A stretch of 64,000 bases of DNA, from positions 1 through 64,000 of the forward strand of contig JAJCXZ010000035.1 in assembly GCA_029263175.1 (NCBI GenBank). The letters are read 5' to 3'. The position numbers were made by a program, and so were the translations under genes. The notes beneath the pieces are model-generated. The model made no database searches, had not been told where the DNA came from, and was given only the letters and a program-made list of their open reading frames with translations. This stretch comes from Acidimicrobiales bacterium. GTDB lineage: Bacteria > Actinomycetota > Acidimicrobiia > Acidimicrobiales > Aldehydirespiratoraceae. This document shows, in pieces, positions 62,920 to 64,000 of this stretch (position 1 is the first letter of the stretch; each line of letters starts with the position of its first letter).

Positions 62920-63405
62920 TCAGACTGTTTCGGGCTCGACACCCGGGTGGGTGACCTTCCACATGAGCCGATCGAGCACGAGGTACTTGGCCACCCAAAC
63001 GACGCCGTATGCGCCCAAGCTCGCAAGCATCAACACCGGAGTCGAATCGGTGGCTCGGTCAGCGAACCCGACCACGACAAGCGCAAAGGCGAGGCCTATG
63101 GCGCTCATGATCCAGAACGGCAGGACCTCGCTGCGGAGGCTGTCAGGTCCCTTCTGTTTCCAGACCCAGCGCTTGCTCAGGATGTAGGCCGGAATGGCGG
63201 ACAGCATCGCCGACCAAAACTGCGAAACGACTCCGCTGAGATCCAGGACGGCGAGACAGAACGCCAAGATGCTCTGTCCGACGATCACGTTGACGACGGA
63301 CACGCTGCAGTAGCGGAGCACCTTGCCGCCGTGATCGGCAACAAGCTGCGCAAGCTGGCTCGGGGCTTCGCCGGCAGTGGACACAGGAGCAGAGGTTAAC
63401 GTCAT
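62920..63405 (-). CDS. GtrA-like small membrane protein
   Basis: 161 residues from ATG 63405. Four hydrophobic spans at about 33-53, 58-78, 98-120 and 125-145 with the GtrA hallmarks LRYCSVSVVNVIVGQSILAF and the basic turn YILSKRWVWKQKG after the second span. GtrA proteins help flip polyprenol-linked sugars or associate with glycosyltransferases that use them. It may serve the neighbouring glycosylation genes. Confidence 0.88.
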   Translation of the reverse strand: MTLTSAPVSTAGEAPSQLAQLVADHGGKVLRYCSVSVVNVIVGQSILAFCLAVLDLSGVVSQFWSAMLSAIPAYILSKRWVWKQKGPDSLRSEVLPFWIMSAIGLAFALVVVGFADRATDSTPVLMLASLGAYGVVWVAKYLVLDRLMWKVTHPGVEPETV

Positions 63406-63477
63406 CCTCGTTCTTGTCGGCCGAACCATGACGGGAGTTGACCCCCGGCTTCGACATCGTGCGGGCATGATGGGGAG

Positions 63478-64000
63478 ATGTCCGACCCCGTCGCCACCCT
63501 GCTCGGCCTGCTCGATCTCGAACCAATCGAGGTCAACATCTTCCGCGGGACACAACCCGACGAAAAACGTCAGCGCACCTTCGGCGGCCTGGTCGCCGGC
63601 CAGGCGCTTGTGGCCGCGGCGCGAACGGTCGATGACGATCGTCCGGTCCATTCGCTCCATGCGTACTTCCTGCGCCCTGGCGATCCCCTGGTTCCGATCC
63701 TGTACGAGGTCGACCGCATCCGGGACGGCCGCTCCTTCACCACCCGACGGGTTGTGGCGATCCAACACGGCCGGGCGATCTTTCACATGTCCGCTTCGTT
63801 CCATGCTCGTGAAGAGGGCTTCGAGCATGGCGACCCGATGCCTGACGTGCCGCGGCCCGAGACGTTGCCGACCCGGGCCGAGCGGTTTGCCGCCGCGGGC
63901 GAGATCGACACCAGCGGAATGGCAGCCCTCGACATTCGTTACATCACCGCCGATCCATTCAATCGAGACAAGCCATTGCCGCCCAACCAGCAGGTCTGGC
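63478..64000 (+). CDS. tesB: Acyl-CoA thioesterase II (3' partial)
   Basis: The frame is open to the window end (174 codons seen; family about 285). First hotdog domain: LLGLLDLEPIEVNIFRGTQP, FGGLVAGQALVAAARTV, SLHAYFLRPGDPLVPILYEVDRIRDGRSFTTRRVVAIQHGRAIFHMSASF. These are classic TesB sequences. It hydrolyses medium- to long-chain acyl-CoA. ATG 63478 follows GGGGAG closely; a CATGAT hexamer six bases upstream would fit a leaderless start. Confidence 0.93.
   Translation, partial: MSDPVATLLGLLDLEPIEVNIFRGTQPDEKRQRTFGGLVAGQALVAAARTVDDDRPVHSLHAYFLRPGDPLVPILYEVDRIRDGRSFTTRRVVAIQHGRAIFHMSASFHAREEGFEHGDPMPDVPRPETLPTRAERFAAAGEIDTSGMAALDIRYITADPFNRDKPLPPNQQVW

Overview
The window is 64 kb of high-GC DNA with dense, same-strand gene runs, many 4-base ATGA overlaps, GTG/TTG starts and strong G/C bias at third codon positions. 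Gene content (IMP dehydrogenase, HelD/HelR-type helicase, resuscitation-promoting-factor-like lysozyme, Nei2-like glycosylase, HemE/HemY, DtxR regulator, actinobacterial-style Lnt) and the frequent TANNNT hexamer 5-9 bases in front of start codons (leaderless promoters) point to an actinobacterium. An Acidimicrobiia/Ilumatobacter-type relative is my best guess, from general character only. I see no tRNA, rRNA, CRISPR, IS element or phage.

Layout. (1) 1-7.9 kb, core: an ABC exporter of the MacB/LolCDE type (ATPase cut by the window edge), an orphan LuxR-type regulator with a degenerate receiver, and a leftward guaB-esterase-nei operon, then a small lipoprotein. (2) 7.9-34.9 kb, a surface-glycan island. 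It starts with a possible broken gene tail, followed by a coupled ACP / acyl-ACP ligase / ketoreductase trio, a Wzm-Wzt polysaccharide ABC exporter, two Gfo/Idh oxidoreductases, an SGNH esterase, a polysaccharide deacetylase and a frameshifted wall-anchored protein gene. The heart (17.6-26.4 kb) is a nine-gene set that matches the GDP-route legionaminic acid pathway described in Campylobacter: LegC, LegG, PtmE, LegB, LegI, a NeuD/LegH acyltransferase, PtmF, LegF and PtmA. A GNAT protein, a GT4 glycosyltransferase, two large capsule/polysialyltransferase-like glycosyltransferases and an OafA-SGNH acyltransferase close the island. Together these could make CMP-legionaminic acid, polymerise or attach it, acylate it and export it.

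(3) 34.9-50.7 kb: an Lhr-type helicase, a YtcJ-type amidohydrolase, then a metal-homeostasis block: CobW GTPase, DtxR regulator, FbpABC-type iron importer, sucrase/ferredoxin-like protein, preceded by a HelR-like RNA-polymerase helicase; then a patatin. (4) 50.7-64 kb: an M23-like lipoprotein, hemE-hemY, an Rpf-like lipoprotein with a structured leader, a class III cyclase, an Lnt homologue with Ser in place of the catalytic Cys, Dtd, an amidohydrolase flanked by palindromic elements, a glycosyltransferase-methyltransferase-prenyltransferase-like trio, a methyltransferase, a GtrA protein and the start of tesB.

The most unusual signals are the legionaminate island with its ACP module, a family of GGGGTCTGTCCCC-cored palindromes (one lies inside a coding sequence in frame), the doubly frameshifted LAVTG surface protein, the Cys-less Lnt, and widespread leaderless promoters.
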